A DNA stretch of 64,000 bases, taken from assembly GCF_902809845.1 (NCBI RefSeq), contig NZ_CADDWI010000009.1, positions 1 through 64,000 of the forward strand, given 5' to 3'. The number at the start of each line of letters is the position of its first letter. Within the stretch, counting starts at the first letter, position 1. This stretch comes from Chelativorans sp. Marseille-P2723 (GTDB taxonomy: Bacteria > Pseudomonadota > Alphaproteobacteria > Rhizobiales > Rhizobiaceae). This document shows, one piece after another, positions 35,244 to 43,898 of this stretch. Both the position numbers and the translations under genes were made by a program. Under the pieces are notes generated by a model. It had not been told where the DNA came from and ran no database searches. It saw only the letters and a list, made by a program, of their open reading frames with translations.

Positions 35244-38200
35244 TTGAAGCTTATCGACAAGAGAACCGATCCGCTGCTTTACAGTCTTGCCGCCGTTCTG
35301 GTGGTCCTGACGTTCATCTCGGATCTTTTCTTTCCACTTGGTACCGCAATCTGGGTCGTCTATCTGCTCCCGGTGGCTTTGTGCTATCTGGGATCGAGGC
35401 CTGAAGTCCCTCTCGTCGTGGCGGCCGTCACGTCTGTGCTCGTGCTCATCGGCTACTTCAGCGCACCCGTCGGCGTGGACCCCGATTTTGCTCGCATCAA
35501 TCGAGTTCTCGGCGTTCTCACGACATGGATCCTCGCAGGTGCCGGCTACTTCTTCATCGCAAACAAGCTGGCCATACAAAAGCATGAATGGCTTCAGGGT
35601 GGGCAGGTCGGTCTTTCCCAGAATATTGGCGGCAACCAGCGGCTTGAGGAACTTTGCCAGAACGCCCTCGCCTTCCTTGCGGAATATCTGGACGCCCAAG
35701 CCGGCGCGTTGTACGTGCGCGACGGTCTGGATTTTCACCGTCGCGCCGTCTATGCCGTGCCGGAGAACGCACCGATAGCCGACCGTTTTGCGCCCGGAGA
35801 CGGCCTGCTTGGCCAGGCTGTCAGGGACAAACGAAGCTTTCTTCTAAACGACGTTCCCGATGATTATCTCTACTTCGGCTCTGGCCTTGGGAGAAGCAAG
35901 CCGCGCAGTCTGCTGATCGCTCCTGCATCGGTCGACGGCGATATTAATACTGTGCTGGAACTCGGCTTTCTCGACAAGGCGAGCGATGAGGTCGTCGAGC
36001 TTTTACAAAGTGTTTCCGAATCCATCGCTATCGCGGTTCGTTCCGCGCAACACCGCGCACGGTTAAGGGAGCTTCTGGAGGAAACACAGCGACAGGCGGA
36101 GGAACTTCAAGCGCAGAGCGAAGAACTTCGCAGCACCAATGAGGAGCTCGAAAGTCAAAGCCGTTCGTTGCAGGAATCTCAAGCAAGGCTAGAGCAGCAA
36201 CAGGCGGAACTCGAGCAGACCAATGCGCAGCTCGAAGAGCAGACACAGGCCCTGGAACACCAGCGCGATGAGCTTACCCGCGCGCAGGCCGTCCTGCAGC
36301 AGCAGGCACACGATCTGGAAGAGGCTAGCCGCTACAAGTCGGAATTCCTTGCCAGCATGTCCCATGAACTGCGGACGCCGCTCAATTCGCTGCTAATCAT
36401 GGCACGGCTGCTGGCCGAAAATCGCGACGGCAATCTTACCGCTGATCAGGTGATATACGCCCAGACCATCGAGACGGCTGGGAATGATCTGCTCGCACTC
36501 ATCAATGACATCCTCGATATTTCGAAGATCGAGGCCGGCCATATCGAACTGCAGATCGAGAGCGTGCGGATTGACCAGATGCTGGAGAAGTTGCGGGCGA
36601 GCTTCCAGGCACCAGCCGCGGAGAAGGGTCTCGATTTCAGGATCGAGATCACCCCTGGCACACCTGACGAACTGGAAACGGACCCGCTGCGGCTCGAGCA
36701 AGTCCTGAAGAATTTCCTCTCAAACGCTATCAAGTTCACCGATAAAGGCGAGGTGGCGCTGAGCATAAGCATTAGGAAAGACGAACAGCTTGCATTTACA
36801 GTCCGCGATACTGGAATCGGAATTGCCGAGCACCACCGCGAAGCGATTTTCGAGGCTTTCCGTCAGGCGGACGGCGCCATCGATCGGAAATATGGCGGCA
36901 CAGGCCTTGGCCTTTCCATCAGCAGCGAGCTGTCCAAGCTTCTCGGCGGTCAGATCGAGCTTGAGAGTGAGGAAGGCAGAGGCAGTGCATTCACCCTGGT
37001 GGTTCCCGCGGTCTACCAAGGCGACGCAGCGGAGCTTCCTTCGAATGCGGCTTCGGCCGTCGCTGACACGGGCTACAGGCACCAGGCCGCGCGCACCACT
37101 GGGAGAAACGGGGCGCCTGCCCAGCCGAGAAGTTTCGAAGATGATCGTGATCGCCTCACGACCGGCCCAGTGATACTCGTGGTGGAGGACGACCTGGCTT
37201 TTGCCCAGATACTCGTGGACCTTGCCCACGAACTAGGCTTTCAGTGCCTTGTCGCCGAGACAGCAGATGAAGGTGTCCTGCTGGCACGCCAATATCTGCC
37301 CTCCGGCGTCATTCTCGATATCGGTCTTCCCGACCATACTGGCCTATCAGTCCTGGACAGGCTCAAGCACGACACGCGCACGAGACATATTCCTGTCCAC
37401 GTCGTTTCTGTCAGCGACTACATGCACACCGCCCTCTCCTTCGGTGCAGTGGGCTACATGCTCAAGCCGGTCAAGCGCGAGGAACTGGAGCACGCACTCA
37501 GGAACCTTACGGCTAGACTTACGCCGAGCCTCCGGCGGGTCCTCATCGTTGAAGACGATGCAGCTCAACTCGAAGCGCTCCAGCTCCTTCTGTCTTCCCA
37601 GAATGTGGAGACCGTTGCCGCTGCATCGGCGGCCGAGTGTCTTGAGAAGCTGAAGGCCGAGACGTTCGATTGTATGGTGCTCGATTTGAGCCTGCCGGAT
37701 GCGACGGGCTTTGAAGTCCTTGAGCAACTGAGTGTCGACGAAGCTTATGCCTTTCCTCCCACCATCGTCTACACGGGTCGCGAATTGACCCCTGACGAGG
37801 AACTGGGTCTCAGAAAATTTTCCAGTTCCATCATTATCAAGGGAGCCAAGTCGCCCGAACGGCTTCTCGATGAGGTAACGCTTTTCCTGCATCAGATGGT
37901 CTCCGAGCTGCCGGAGCAGAAGCGCGAGATGCTCGCCCGCTCGCTCAATCGAGATGCCGCGCTTGAAGGCCGCTGCATTCTCGTCGTCGAGGACGACATC
38001 CGGAATGTCTACGCTCTCATGAGTATATTCGAAACGCATGGGGCAAGGGTGGAGATCGCCCGGAATGGCCGCGAGGCACTTCAGGCGCTGAAGCGCGCGG
38101 CAAATGGCAGCAGTCCTGCCATCGATCTTGTCCTTATGGATGTGATGATGCCGGAAATGGACGGGTTGACCGCTACGCGCGAGATCAGAAAGCTCAAGGA

Positions 38201-38351
38201 ATGGAAGGGTCTGCCGATTATCATGCTTACAGCCAAGGCCATGCCTGGTGACCAGGAACAATGTCTTGCGGCCGGAGCAAATGATTATCTGGCAAAACCT
38301 CTCGATGTCGATAAGCTGCTTTCGCTCGCTCGTGTCTGGATCCCTCGCTAA
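35244..38351 (+). CDS. Membrane hybrid histidine kinase with GAF and three receiver domains
   Basis: 1035 residues. Three or four membrane helices (about 10-110) form a small sensor region; a GAF domain (about 130-270) and a Gln/Glu-rich coiled coil (275-360) follow. HisKA has phospho-acceptor H374 in SMSHELRTPLN, and the ATPase shows NFLSNAIKFTDKG, DTGIGIAEHH and GGTGLGLSIS. Three receivers follow with acceptors D692 (ILDIGLPD), D814 (VLDLSLPD) and D966 (LMDVMMPEMDG). In the second receiver the usual lysine region reads IIIKGAKSPE. The gene starts with TTG and lacks a clear ribosome-binding site; an in-frame stop at 35211 leaves no earlier choice. It leads an operon with cheR and an HWE kinase, like multi-receiver kinases that control stress or envelope responses. 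Confidence 0.9.
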   Translation: MKLIDKRTDPLLYSLAAVLVVLTFISDLFFPLGTAIWVVYLLPVALCYLGSRPEVPLVVAAVTSVLVLIGYFSAPVGVDPDFARINRVLGVLTTWILAGAGYFFIANKLAIQKHEWLQGGQVGLSQNIGGNQRLEELCQNALAFLAEYLDAQAGALYVRDGLDFHRRAVYAVPENAPIADRFAPGDGLLGQAVRDKRSFLLNDVPDDYLYFGSGLGRSKPRSLLIAPASVDGDINTVLELGFLDKASDEVVELLQSVSESIAIAVRSAQHRARLRELLEETQRQAEELQAQSEELRSTNEELESQSRSLQESQARLEQQQAELEQTNAQLEEQTQALEHQRDELTRAQAVLQQQAHDLEEASRYKSEFLASMSHELRTPLNSLLIMARLLAENRDGNLTADQVIYAQTIETAGNDLLALINDILDISKIEAGHIELQIESVRIDQMLEKLRASFQAPAAEKGLDFRIEITPGTPDELETDPLRLEQVLKNFLSNAIKFTDKGEVALSISIRKDEQLAFTVRDTGIGIAEHHREAIFEAFRQADGAIDRKYGGTGLGLSISSELSKLLGGQIELESEEGRGSAFTLVVPAVYQGDAAELPSNAASAVADTGYRHQAARTTGRNGAPAQPRSFEDDRDRLTTGPVILVVEDDLAFAQILVDLAHELGFQCLVAETADEGVLLARQYLPSGVILDIGLPDHTGLSVLDRLKHDTRTRHIPVHVVSVSDYMHTALSFGAVGYMLKPVKREELEHALRNLTARLTPSLRRVLIVEDDAAQLEALQLLLSSQNVETVAAASAAECLEKLKAETFDCMVLDLSLPDATGFEVLEQLSVDEAYAFPPTIVYTGRELTPDEELGLRKFSSSIIIKGAKSPERLLDEVTLFLHQMVSELPEQKREMLARSLNRDAALEGRCILVVEDDIRNVYALMSIFETHGARVEIARNGREALQALKRAANGSSPAIDLVLMDVMMPEMDGLTATREIRKLKEWKGLPIIMLTAKAMPGDQEQCLAAGANDYLAKPLDVDKLLSLARVWIPR

Positions 38352-38362
38352 GTTCGCGTCAG

Positions 38363-39223
38363 ATGACAAAGCCGTCGGAGGAAATAGAGATTGGTTTGCT
38401 GCTTGAAGCAATCCGCCAGCGCTATCAGTACGATTTTACAGGCTATTCCGGCGCCTCAATCGCGCGCAGGCTGAAACGCGCGCAGCAATATTTTGGCTGC
38501 TCCAGCCTTTCCATGCTGCAGCACAAGGTGATGCACGATCCGAGTATCCTTCCCGAATTGCTGAACCAGCTCACAATCCAGGTCAGCGAAATGTTTCGCG
38601 ACCCCTCCTACTACCGCGCCTTGCGTGAACAGGTCGTGCCACACCTGAAAACATATCCTTCGCTGAAAGTATGGGTTGCCGGGTGCGCCACCGGTGAAGA
38701 GCTTTACTCGCTCGCCATCCTTTTTCGCGAGGAGGGCCTTGCCGAACGGACTATCTTCTACGCGACCGATATTAACCCGGACGCACTTCGAAAAGCGGAG
38801 GCTGGTATCTATGAGCTCGACCGCCTCCCGCTTTTCACTGAAAACCATCGGAAGTCCGGCAGCGCGGTGTCACTGTCAGAATATTACACGGCAGCCTATG
38901 GTGCGGCTGTTTTCGACAGGACATTGCGGGCAAGGACCGTCTTTGCAGAGCACAATCTCGCCTCGGATGCCGTGTTCGCGGAGGTAAACCTCGTCTCCTG
39001 CCGTAATGTGCTCATCTATTTCGACCGAGAGCTTCAGGACCGCGCGGTTGGCCTGTTCAAGGATTCGCTCATACATGGCGGCTTCCTCGCGCTTGGAACC
39101 AAGGAAAGCCTACACTTTTCCAGTCACGGCCAAGAGTTTGGCCCGTTCGTGCAGCAGGAGAAGATCTACCGGAAGACGCCGCATGATGTGCTTGCCCGAA
39201 AGGTAAACCATGCAGCCGCTTGA
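38363..39223 (+). CDS. CheR-type protein-glutamate methyltransferase
   Basis: 286 residues. SAM-binding motif is VWVAGCATGEELYSLAIL, preceded by the CheR N-terminal helical domain with LLNQLTIQVSEMFRDPSYY ('tet FFRd' region) and followed by FYATDINPDALRKAEAGIY and VNLVSCRNVLIYFD. These show an intact catalytic domain. It starts 11 bp after the hybrid kinase stop and overlaps the next gene by 14 bp. No chemoreceptor or cheB lies nearby, so its target is unknown; related operons pair CheR with CheB and hybrid kinases outside of chemotaxis. It is not a chemotaxis-cluster gene by context. Confidence 0.93.
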   Translation: MTKPSEEIEIGLLLEAIRQRYQYDFTGYSGASIARRLKRAQQYFGCSSLSMLQHKVMHDPSILPELLNQLTIQVSEMFRDPSYYRALREQVVPHLKTYPSLKVWVAGCATGEELYSLAILFREEGLAERTIFYATDINPDALRKAEAGIYELDRLPLFTENHRKSGSAVSLSEYYTAAYGAAVFDRTLRARTVFAEHNLASDAVFAEVNLVSCRNVLIYFDRELQDRAVGLFKDSLIHGGFLALGTKESLHFSSHGQEFGPFVQQEKIYRKTPHDVLARKVNHAAA

Positions 39224-40700
39224 GAATGTCAAATTCCTACTAGTGGACGATGTAGAGGAGAACCTTCTGGCTCTGGAGGCGCTTCTCAGGCGCGACGGCC
39301 TAGAGATGTTCAAGGCCCGTTCCGGCCGGCAAGCTTTGGAGATGCTCCTCGTCCATGATTTTGCGCTCGCCATCTTTGATGTTCAGATGCCCGAGATGGA
39401 CGGGTTCGAGCTTGCGGAAGTCATGCGCAGCACGGAGCGCACATGCAAGGTGCCGATCATCTTCCTCACCGCCGTTGCGACAGACGAAAGACGCCGCTTC
39501 CGTGGCTACGAGGCAGGAGCGGTCGATTATCTGTTGAAGCCGGTCGATCCGCAGATGCTGCGAAACAAGGCAGAGATCTTCTTTGAGCTTGCCCGGCAGC
39601 GGCAGGAACTCGCGCGACAGCGCGATGAGTTGAGCCGCAGTGCCGAAAGACTGGCCGGCACGTTGAGCCTCCTTCAGGCGCACACTGACAATTCTCCTTT
39701 GGCCATCGTCGCCTTCGATTCAGACTTGCGGTTAGGCTCATGGTCGAAGGGCGCCGAGCGCATGTTCGGCTGGAACGAGGAGCAGATGCTGGGGCAGCTT
39801 GTGAAGGAATCAGGCTGGCTCCATGAGGAAGATGCGACGCGACTTGGCGCGGTTGCGGCGGAACTTCTCGACCGTTCAGGCCCGGCCAATGTCTTCCCTT
39901 GCCGGAACTATACCCGGGAAGGAAATGTGATCGAAAGCGAGTGGTACATCTCGGCGGTAGCTGATTCGCGGGGCAAGCTCGTTTCCATCAACGCCCAGAT
40001 TCTGGATGTAACCGAGCGCAAGCGGGCGGAAGCCACGCAGCAATTGCTAATTGGCGAACTCAACCACCGCGTAAAGAACACGCTTGCCACCGTGCAGGCC
40101 ATCGCAACCCAGACACTGCGCCACGCAAAATGCCCAAGTGATTTTGCGGCAAGCTTTTCCGGACGCCTGCAGTCTCTGGCGCATGCTCATTCGCTGCTAA
40201 GCGACGCTAACTGGCGCGGCGCCAACTTGATCAAGCTGGTTCGCGACCAGCAGAATCTGAGGGCGATAGAGGAAGGCAGGTTCATCGTTTCCGGTCCGGA
40301 AGTGCACCTGCCGCCGCAGCTTGCATTGCATCTTGGTCTTATCCTCCACGAGCTCACAACCAATGCCCAAAAACACGGTGCCCTCGCATTTCCCCAAGGC
40401 TATATCGAACTTAGCTGGGTGCTCGACGGTGAAGTACTACGGCTGAACTGGGTTGAGGCTGGCAGCGTTCTTGCCGAAGAACCGACGAAGCGGGGCTTCG
40501 GCTCCAGCCTGATAGAACGTAGCGCTTGCGCGGAAGGCGGGACCGCCCAGATGTCCATCAATCCCGATGGCATTTCCTGGGAACTGAGCTTTGCCATCTC
40601 GCAACAAAATGCATATCGGACGGCCACTCACAGCAAGTCATCTGTGAAGGGGCTGGAACGGCGGTACATACGCGCCGAAGCCGAACCGGCCGCCGATTAG
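39210..40700 (+). CDS. REC-PAS-HWE family histidine kinase
   Basis: 496 residues. An N-terminal receiver (1-125, acceptor D57 in FDVQMPEMDG), a coiled coil (about 125-160), a PAS domain (about 165-270) and an HWE kinase domain. The phospho-acceptor is H286 in LIGELNHRVKNTLATVQ, and the ATPase shows ILHELTTNAQKHGAL and GFGSSLIERS, with the HWE-type 'N...KHG' block and no classic G1 box. HWE kinases are concentrated in alphaproteobacteria and some feed the PhyR-EcfG general stress pathway. The receiver could be phosphorylated by the hybrid kinase two genes upstream, forming a phosphorelay; this is inference. It overlaps cheR by 14 bp. Confidence 0.92.
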   Translation: MQPLENVKFLLVDDVEENLLALEALLRRDGLEMFKARSGRQALEMLLVHDFALAIFDVQMPEMDGFELAEVMRSTERTCKVPIIFLTAVATDERRRFRGYEAGAVDYLLKPVDPQMLRNKAEIFFELARQRQELARQRDELSRSAERLAGTLSLLQAHTDNSPLAIVAFDSDLRLGSWSKGAERMFGWNEEQMLGQLVKESGWLHEEDATRLGAVAAELLDRSGPANVFPCRNYTREGNVIESEWYISAVADSRGKLVSINAQILDVTERKRAEATQQLLIGELNHRVKNTLATVQAIATQTLRHAKCPSDFAASFSGRLQSLAHAHSLLSDANWRGANLIKLVRDQQNLRAIEEGRFIVSGPEVHLPPQLALHLGLILHELTTNAQKHGALAFPQGYIELSWVLDGEVLRLNWVEAGSVLAEEPTKRGFGSSLIERSACAEGGTAQMSINPDGISWELSFAISQQNAYRTATHSKSSVKGLERRYIRAEAEPAAD

Positions 40701-40797
40701 CCGAAGCATTTCCGGGCGGCGGGCGCGCTTCCGCAAACGCCGCTACGGTCGTGCCAGGCGCCACCGAATAATGGCTGACCGCGACGAAGGGTGTTCC

Positions 40798-41670
40798 TCA
40801 CCTGTTGCGCAATACGACGCAGGCTCCCCCTGCACTTCGGAGTTCGCCACAGAGACGATCTGCCTCCGCGCGCGATTCGGCGCCGACTCGTACGGCAAAA
40901 AGGCCGCTGCGCCCGCGCGGAGACCGGACCCGACTTACGACTGGCTCGTAAGCGGAAAGGACTTCCGGCATTTGCCGCCGCAGCCTATCCCACATCCGGA
41001 TGGCTACTTCGCGCCGGAAATGTCCTGCTACCTGAATGCCCCAGGGCTTGATCGGGATGCTTGCCATAGCGGAAATCGCGCTTGCTGAGACCGGAAGCTT
41101 GCGACAGGCCTCGCCGAACGGTTCTTCCGAATCCAGGGGCGGAACATCCACTCTTCCGGTGCTGCCGACGAAAAGGTCCGCCGGCTGGCCGAGAATATCC
41201 AGAACGTAGTTCTCCGTCTCCAGGGGAAGGAAGCCTCCGCTGGCCAGCCATCGGGAGACGCGAGCTTCGCCAGCATTATAGGCCGCCGCCGCAAGGCCAA
41301 GATTGCCGAACGACTTTTCAAGCTCGGATAGATATTTGGCCGATGCGGCTATGGCCTGCTCTGCGTCAAAAGCATCACGCAGGCCGCGCGCGGCTGCTGT
41401 CGCCGGCATGAACTGAGCTATTCCCTGCGCGCCTTTTGGGCTGACCGCATTGGGATTGAAAAGGCTTTCCTTCCAGAGCAGACGGGCAAGGAAATGAGCG
41501 GGAAGATCGTTGAGCGCGCTATGCGTCTCGATGAGCGAGCATATGCTGGCAATGTAACCGCCAGCCTCTGCCGCTCGCGAGTTTTCCGGCATTGGATGAA
41601 GCGCCGCCAGGATGACAGCCAGAAGAAATGTCCGGAGCTTTTGCGCTTGTCCCCGCAGATAGGCCCGCAT
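40798..41670 (-). CDS. Lytic transglycosylase (SLT domain)
   Basis: About 290 residues from ATG 41668-41670, preceded by GGAGAG. The N-terminal signal-like segment (LRTFLLAVILAALHPMP) predicts export. The catalytic glutamate lies in LARLLWKESLFNPNAVS, followed by KGAQGIAQFMPATA and AAAAYNAGEARVSRW, the GAxGLMQ and AYNAG motifs of family-1 transglycosylases. The C-terminal 60 residues (LFAVRVGAESRAEADRLC and so on) look like a SPOR-type fold that would bind denuded peptidoglycan at the septum. It cleaves the glycan strand during wall growth or recycling. It converges with the HWE kinase and has no obvious partner gene. Confidence 0.88.
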   Translation of the reverse strand: MRAYLRGQAQKLRTFLLAVILAALHPMPENSRAAEAGGYIASICSLIETHSALNDLPAHFLARLLWKESLFNPNAVSPKGAQGIAQFMPATAAARGLRDAFDAEQAIAASAKYLSELEKSFGNLGLAAAAYNAGEARVSRWLASGGFLPLETENYVLDILGQPADLFVGSTGRVDVPPLDSEEPFGEACRKLPVSASAISAMASIPIKPWGIQVAGHFRREVAIRMWDRLRRQMPEVLSAYEPVVSRVRSPRGRSGLFAVRVGAESRAEADRLCGELRSAGGACVVLRNR

Positions 41671-41677
41671 CTCTCCA

Positions 41678-41708
41678 CTTCGCACTCAGGAAGCTTCGCA
41701 CTCAGGAA
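41678..41708. repeat. Tandem 16-bp direct repeat upstream of the transglycosylase
   Basis: CTTCGCACTCAGGAA occurs twice, at 41678-41692 and 41694-41708, one base apart, ending 8 bp before the transglycosylase ATG. The second copy displaces the region upstream of the ribosome-binding site. A slip-duplication or a double protein-binding site is possible. Confidence 0.6.
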
Positions 41709-41841
41709 TATGCCAGTCTGCCCTCCTCACCAACACACAGCTGGTAAAAGCAAGAAGCGCGTTCAAGCTATAACAATGGCAGCGTCCGGCAATCTTGCCA
41801 ATCAATAAAGGCAGCGCTTCATTTGTTCCCTGACGAACAGA

Positions 41842-43620
41842 CTATTTCAAGGGGAAGAAGTAGGCGATCGCCAGAACGCTTGCCATTCCGGCGATGAGAT
41901 TCATGGGGATGCCAATCTTCAGGAAGTCGGCAAAGCGATAATCGCCCGCGCCATATACAAGCGTGTTCGTCTGATAGCCTATGGGAGTGGCAAAACTGGC
42001 ACTGGCTCCGAACATCACCGCCACGACAAAGGGGCGCGGATCTATGCCCAACTGCTGGGCCAGGCCGATCGCGATCGGCGTGAGAAGCACGGCCACGGCA
42101 TTATTCGTCACAAACTCCGTGAGCAGCGAGGTGATGAAATAGACAGCAATAAGAGTTGCGAAGGGTGGCATGTCCGAGAGAAGAGGCGCAACCGAACCGA
42201 CAAAGAGTTCGATACCACCTGACTGTTGCAAGCCTTCCCCCACCACCAGCATGGCCAGGATAAGAATGAGGATCGAGGCATCGAGAGAAGCCCACGCCTC
42301 GTCAGCATCGATGCAGCGCAGGAGCAAGATGCCCGCTACAGCAAGAAGCGCCAGTACACCGATGGGAGCTACTCCATAGGCGGAGAGCAGCACCACCGCC
42401 ACCAGTGCACCCACCGCTATCGGCGCCTTGCGCCGGCGAAAGGCTCTTCCACTCGGGCGCGTTATCGTAATGAGGTCCGCTTCTTCCGACAGCGCGTCAA
42501 AGCCCGTGGCCGAACCTTCGAGAAGAAGCTTGTCCGCCGGCCTGAGGCGGACATTGTCCAGATCCGGCCCTGGAATATGCCTGTGCCGGTGGGCGCCAAG
42601 CACCCGCACGCCAAAACGGCTGCCAAGAGTGAGATCCGCTATTCGCTGGCCTGCAATGGAGCGGTGCGGCGCCACCACCGCTTCCACAACGACGGGATCG
42701 GACGTGCTTGCCAGCCCGCGCCTCCTGCCTACCCGCAGGTCCTCCCGCTCGTTAAGGGTGAGCAGTTCCGACGTGGTGGCCATGACGATGAGCGTGTCGC
42801 CCTTCTTGAGTGTGCGCTCGGCAATATTCGAGCGGATCACCTCACTGCCGCTCTTCAGGCCAACAATGCGCAGGCCGGGACGCTGGAATGCAGCAATCTC
42901 CGCAATGGGCTGACGCGTATAGCGGCCTTCGGAGCGTATCGTAATCTCGGAGAAGAACTCGGATTCGCCACCCGCCGCCTCGCTGGAGGCACCACGGTCG
43001 GGAAGCAGAAAACGCCCGAGGACAAGGAGGGTAATGATGCCCGACAGCGCCACGACAATTCCGACCGGCGTAATTTCAAATATCGAGAACGGCTCCATGC
43101 CGTTGGCACGGGCGACACCATCGACAAGCAGATTAGTCGACGTTCCGATCAGGGTGCATGTGCCACCCAGGATCGCGATGTAGGAGAGCGGGATGAGGAG
43201 CCGCGTTGGCGCGATATCAATTGTACCGGCAATCCTGATCACAATTGGGATCAGGATCAGAACCACGGGCGTATTGTTCATAAAGGCAGATGCGGCGAGG
43301 GCTGCCAGGATGAAGATGGCCAACGCCAAGAGCGGGTGTTCCTTGGCATGCACGACTAAAGCATTCGATACTGCTTCCAGAACGCCTGTGCGCACCAGAG
43401 CGCCGGACAGCACAAACATCGCAGCGATGGTGACGGGAGCCGGATTGGCGAGCACCTCCATGACTTCGCCGACTGGAACAAACCCCAGCAGCATAAAGGC
43501 TGCGGCTCCCCCAATGGCTGTTACCTCGGGAGGATAGAGTTCAAGAACGAAAACTGCGAAGAGGGCCACGAGCAGCGCAAGCGCAATGTAGGGCTCATAG
43601 CCGGAAAGGAATACTTCCAT
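41842..43620 (-). CDS. SLC13-type membrane transporter with two TrkA_C domains
   Basis: 592 residues. Two blocks of five to six membrane helices flank a central soluble region (about 220-390) with two RCK_C/TrkA_C domains, recognisable by repeated LKKGDTLIVMATTSELL- and LRPADKLLLEGS-type ends. FMNNTPVVLILIP and GTCTLIGTSTNLLVDG are the first transport motif region, and FVTNNAVAVLLTPIA plus GYQTNTLVYGAGDYR the second; the latter are DASS/SLC13 signatures (S-N-T pattern). Proteins of this layout move dicarboxylates, sulfate or other anions in exchange for Na+. The substrate cannot be assigned. It stands alone between the transglycosylase and the mod operon. Confidence 0.85.
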   Translation of the reverse strand: MEVFLSGYEPYIALALLVALFAVFVLELYPPEVTAIGGAAAFMLLGFVPVGEVMEVLANPAPVTIAAMFVLSGALVRTGVLEAVSNALVVHAKEHPLLALAIFILAALAASAFMNNTPVVLILIPIVIRIAGTIDIAPTRLLIPLSYIAILGGTCTLIGTSTNLLVDGVARANGMEPFSIFEITPVGIVVALSGIITLLVLGRFLLPDRGASSEAAGGESEFFSEITIRSEGRYTRQPIAEIAAFQRPGLRIVGLKSGSEVIRSNIAERTLKKGDTLIVMATTSELLTLNEREDLRVGRRRGLASTSDPVVVEAVVAPHRSIAGQRIADLTLGSRFGVRVLGAHRHRHIPGPDLDNVRLRPADKLLLEGSATGFDALSEEADLITITRPSGRAFRRRKAPIAVGALVAVVLLSAYGVAPIGVLALLAVAGILLLRCIDADEAWASLDASILILILAMLVVGEGLQQSGGIELFVGSVAPLLSDMPPFATLIAVYFITSLLTEFVTNNAVAVLLTPIAIGLAQQLGIDPRPFVVAVMFGASASFATPIGYQTNTLVYGAGDYRFADFLKIGIPMNLIAGMASVLAIAYFFPLK

Positions 43621-43741
43621 ACGGTGCCACGCTGCCGTCCGGTGCCAGACGCGGACATCTAACCTGCCGCACCCTAGCCAGCCACAGCAAATATGACCAG
43701 CAGGAATTATTCCTGTGTAAAATTGGCGAAAGGGTTGGAGC

Positions 43742-43762
43742 GGGGCGGCACTTGGCCGCCCC
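43742..43762. terminator. GC hairpin between the transporter gene and modC
   Basis: GGGGCGGC, loop ACTTG, GCCGCCCC is a perfect 8-bp stem in the 276-bp gap. It may help end the mod transcript or be a leader structure of the SLC13 gene. No T run. Confidence 0.4.
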
Positions 43763-43825
43763 TGTTCGAACCTGCTTGGGAGGAGGAAAAGCCGATTCGA
43801 CTGAAATCATCATCGGCTCAAAAGG

Positions 43826-43840
43826 TTAAAAACTCGTTAA
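43826..43840. promoter_or_regulatory. TTAA-N7-TTAA site (CtrA-like)
   Basis: TTAA at 43826-43829 and 43837-43840 with seven bases between fit the alphaproteobacterial CtrA consensus TTAA-N7-TTAA exactly. It lies 206 bp upstream of the SLC13-type gene in an AT-rich patch. With such a short degenerate consensus a chance match is quite possible. Confidence 0.35.
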
Positions 43841-43872
43841 TTTTGCAATCTTAGCGCGATATCCTTTCCACA

Positions 43873-43898
43873 AGAATACAACCTCACGGACGTATTCT
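43873..43898 (-). terminator. Inverted repeat at the end of modC
   Basis: AGAATAC and GTATTCT form a perfect 7-bp stem around a 12-nt loop and touch the modC stop codon (43897-43899). It lies where a terminator of modABC is expected, although no T run follows. Confidence 0.4.
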
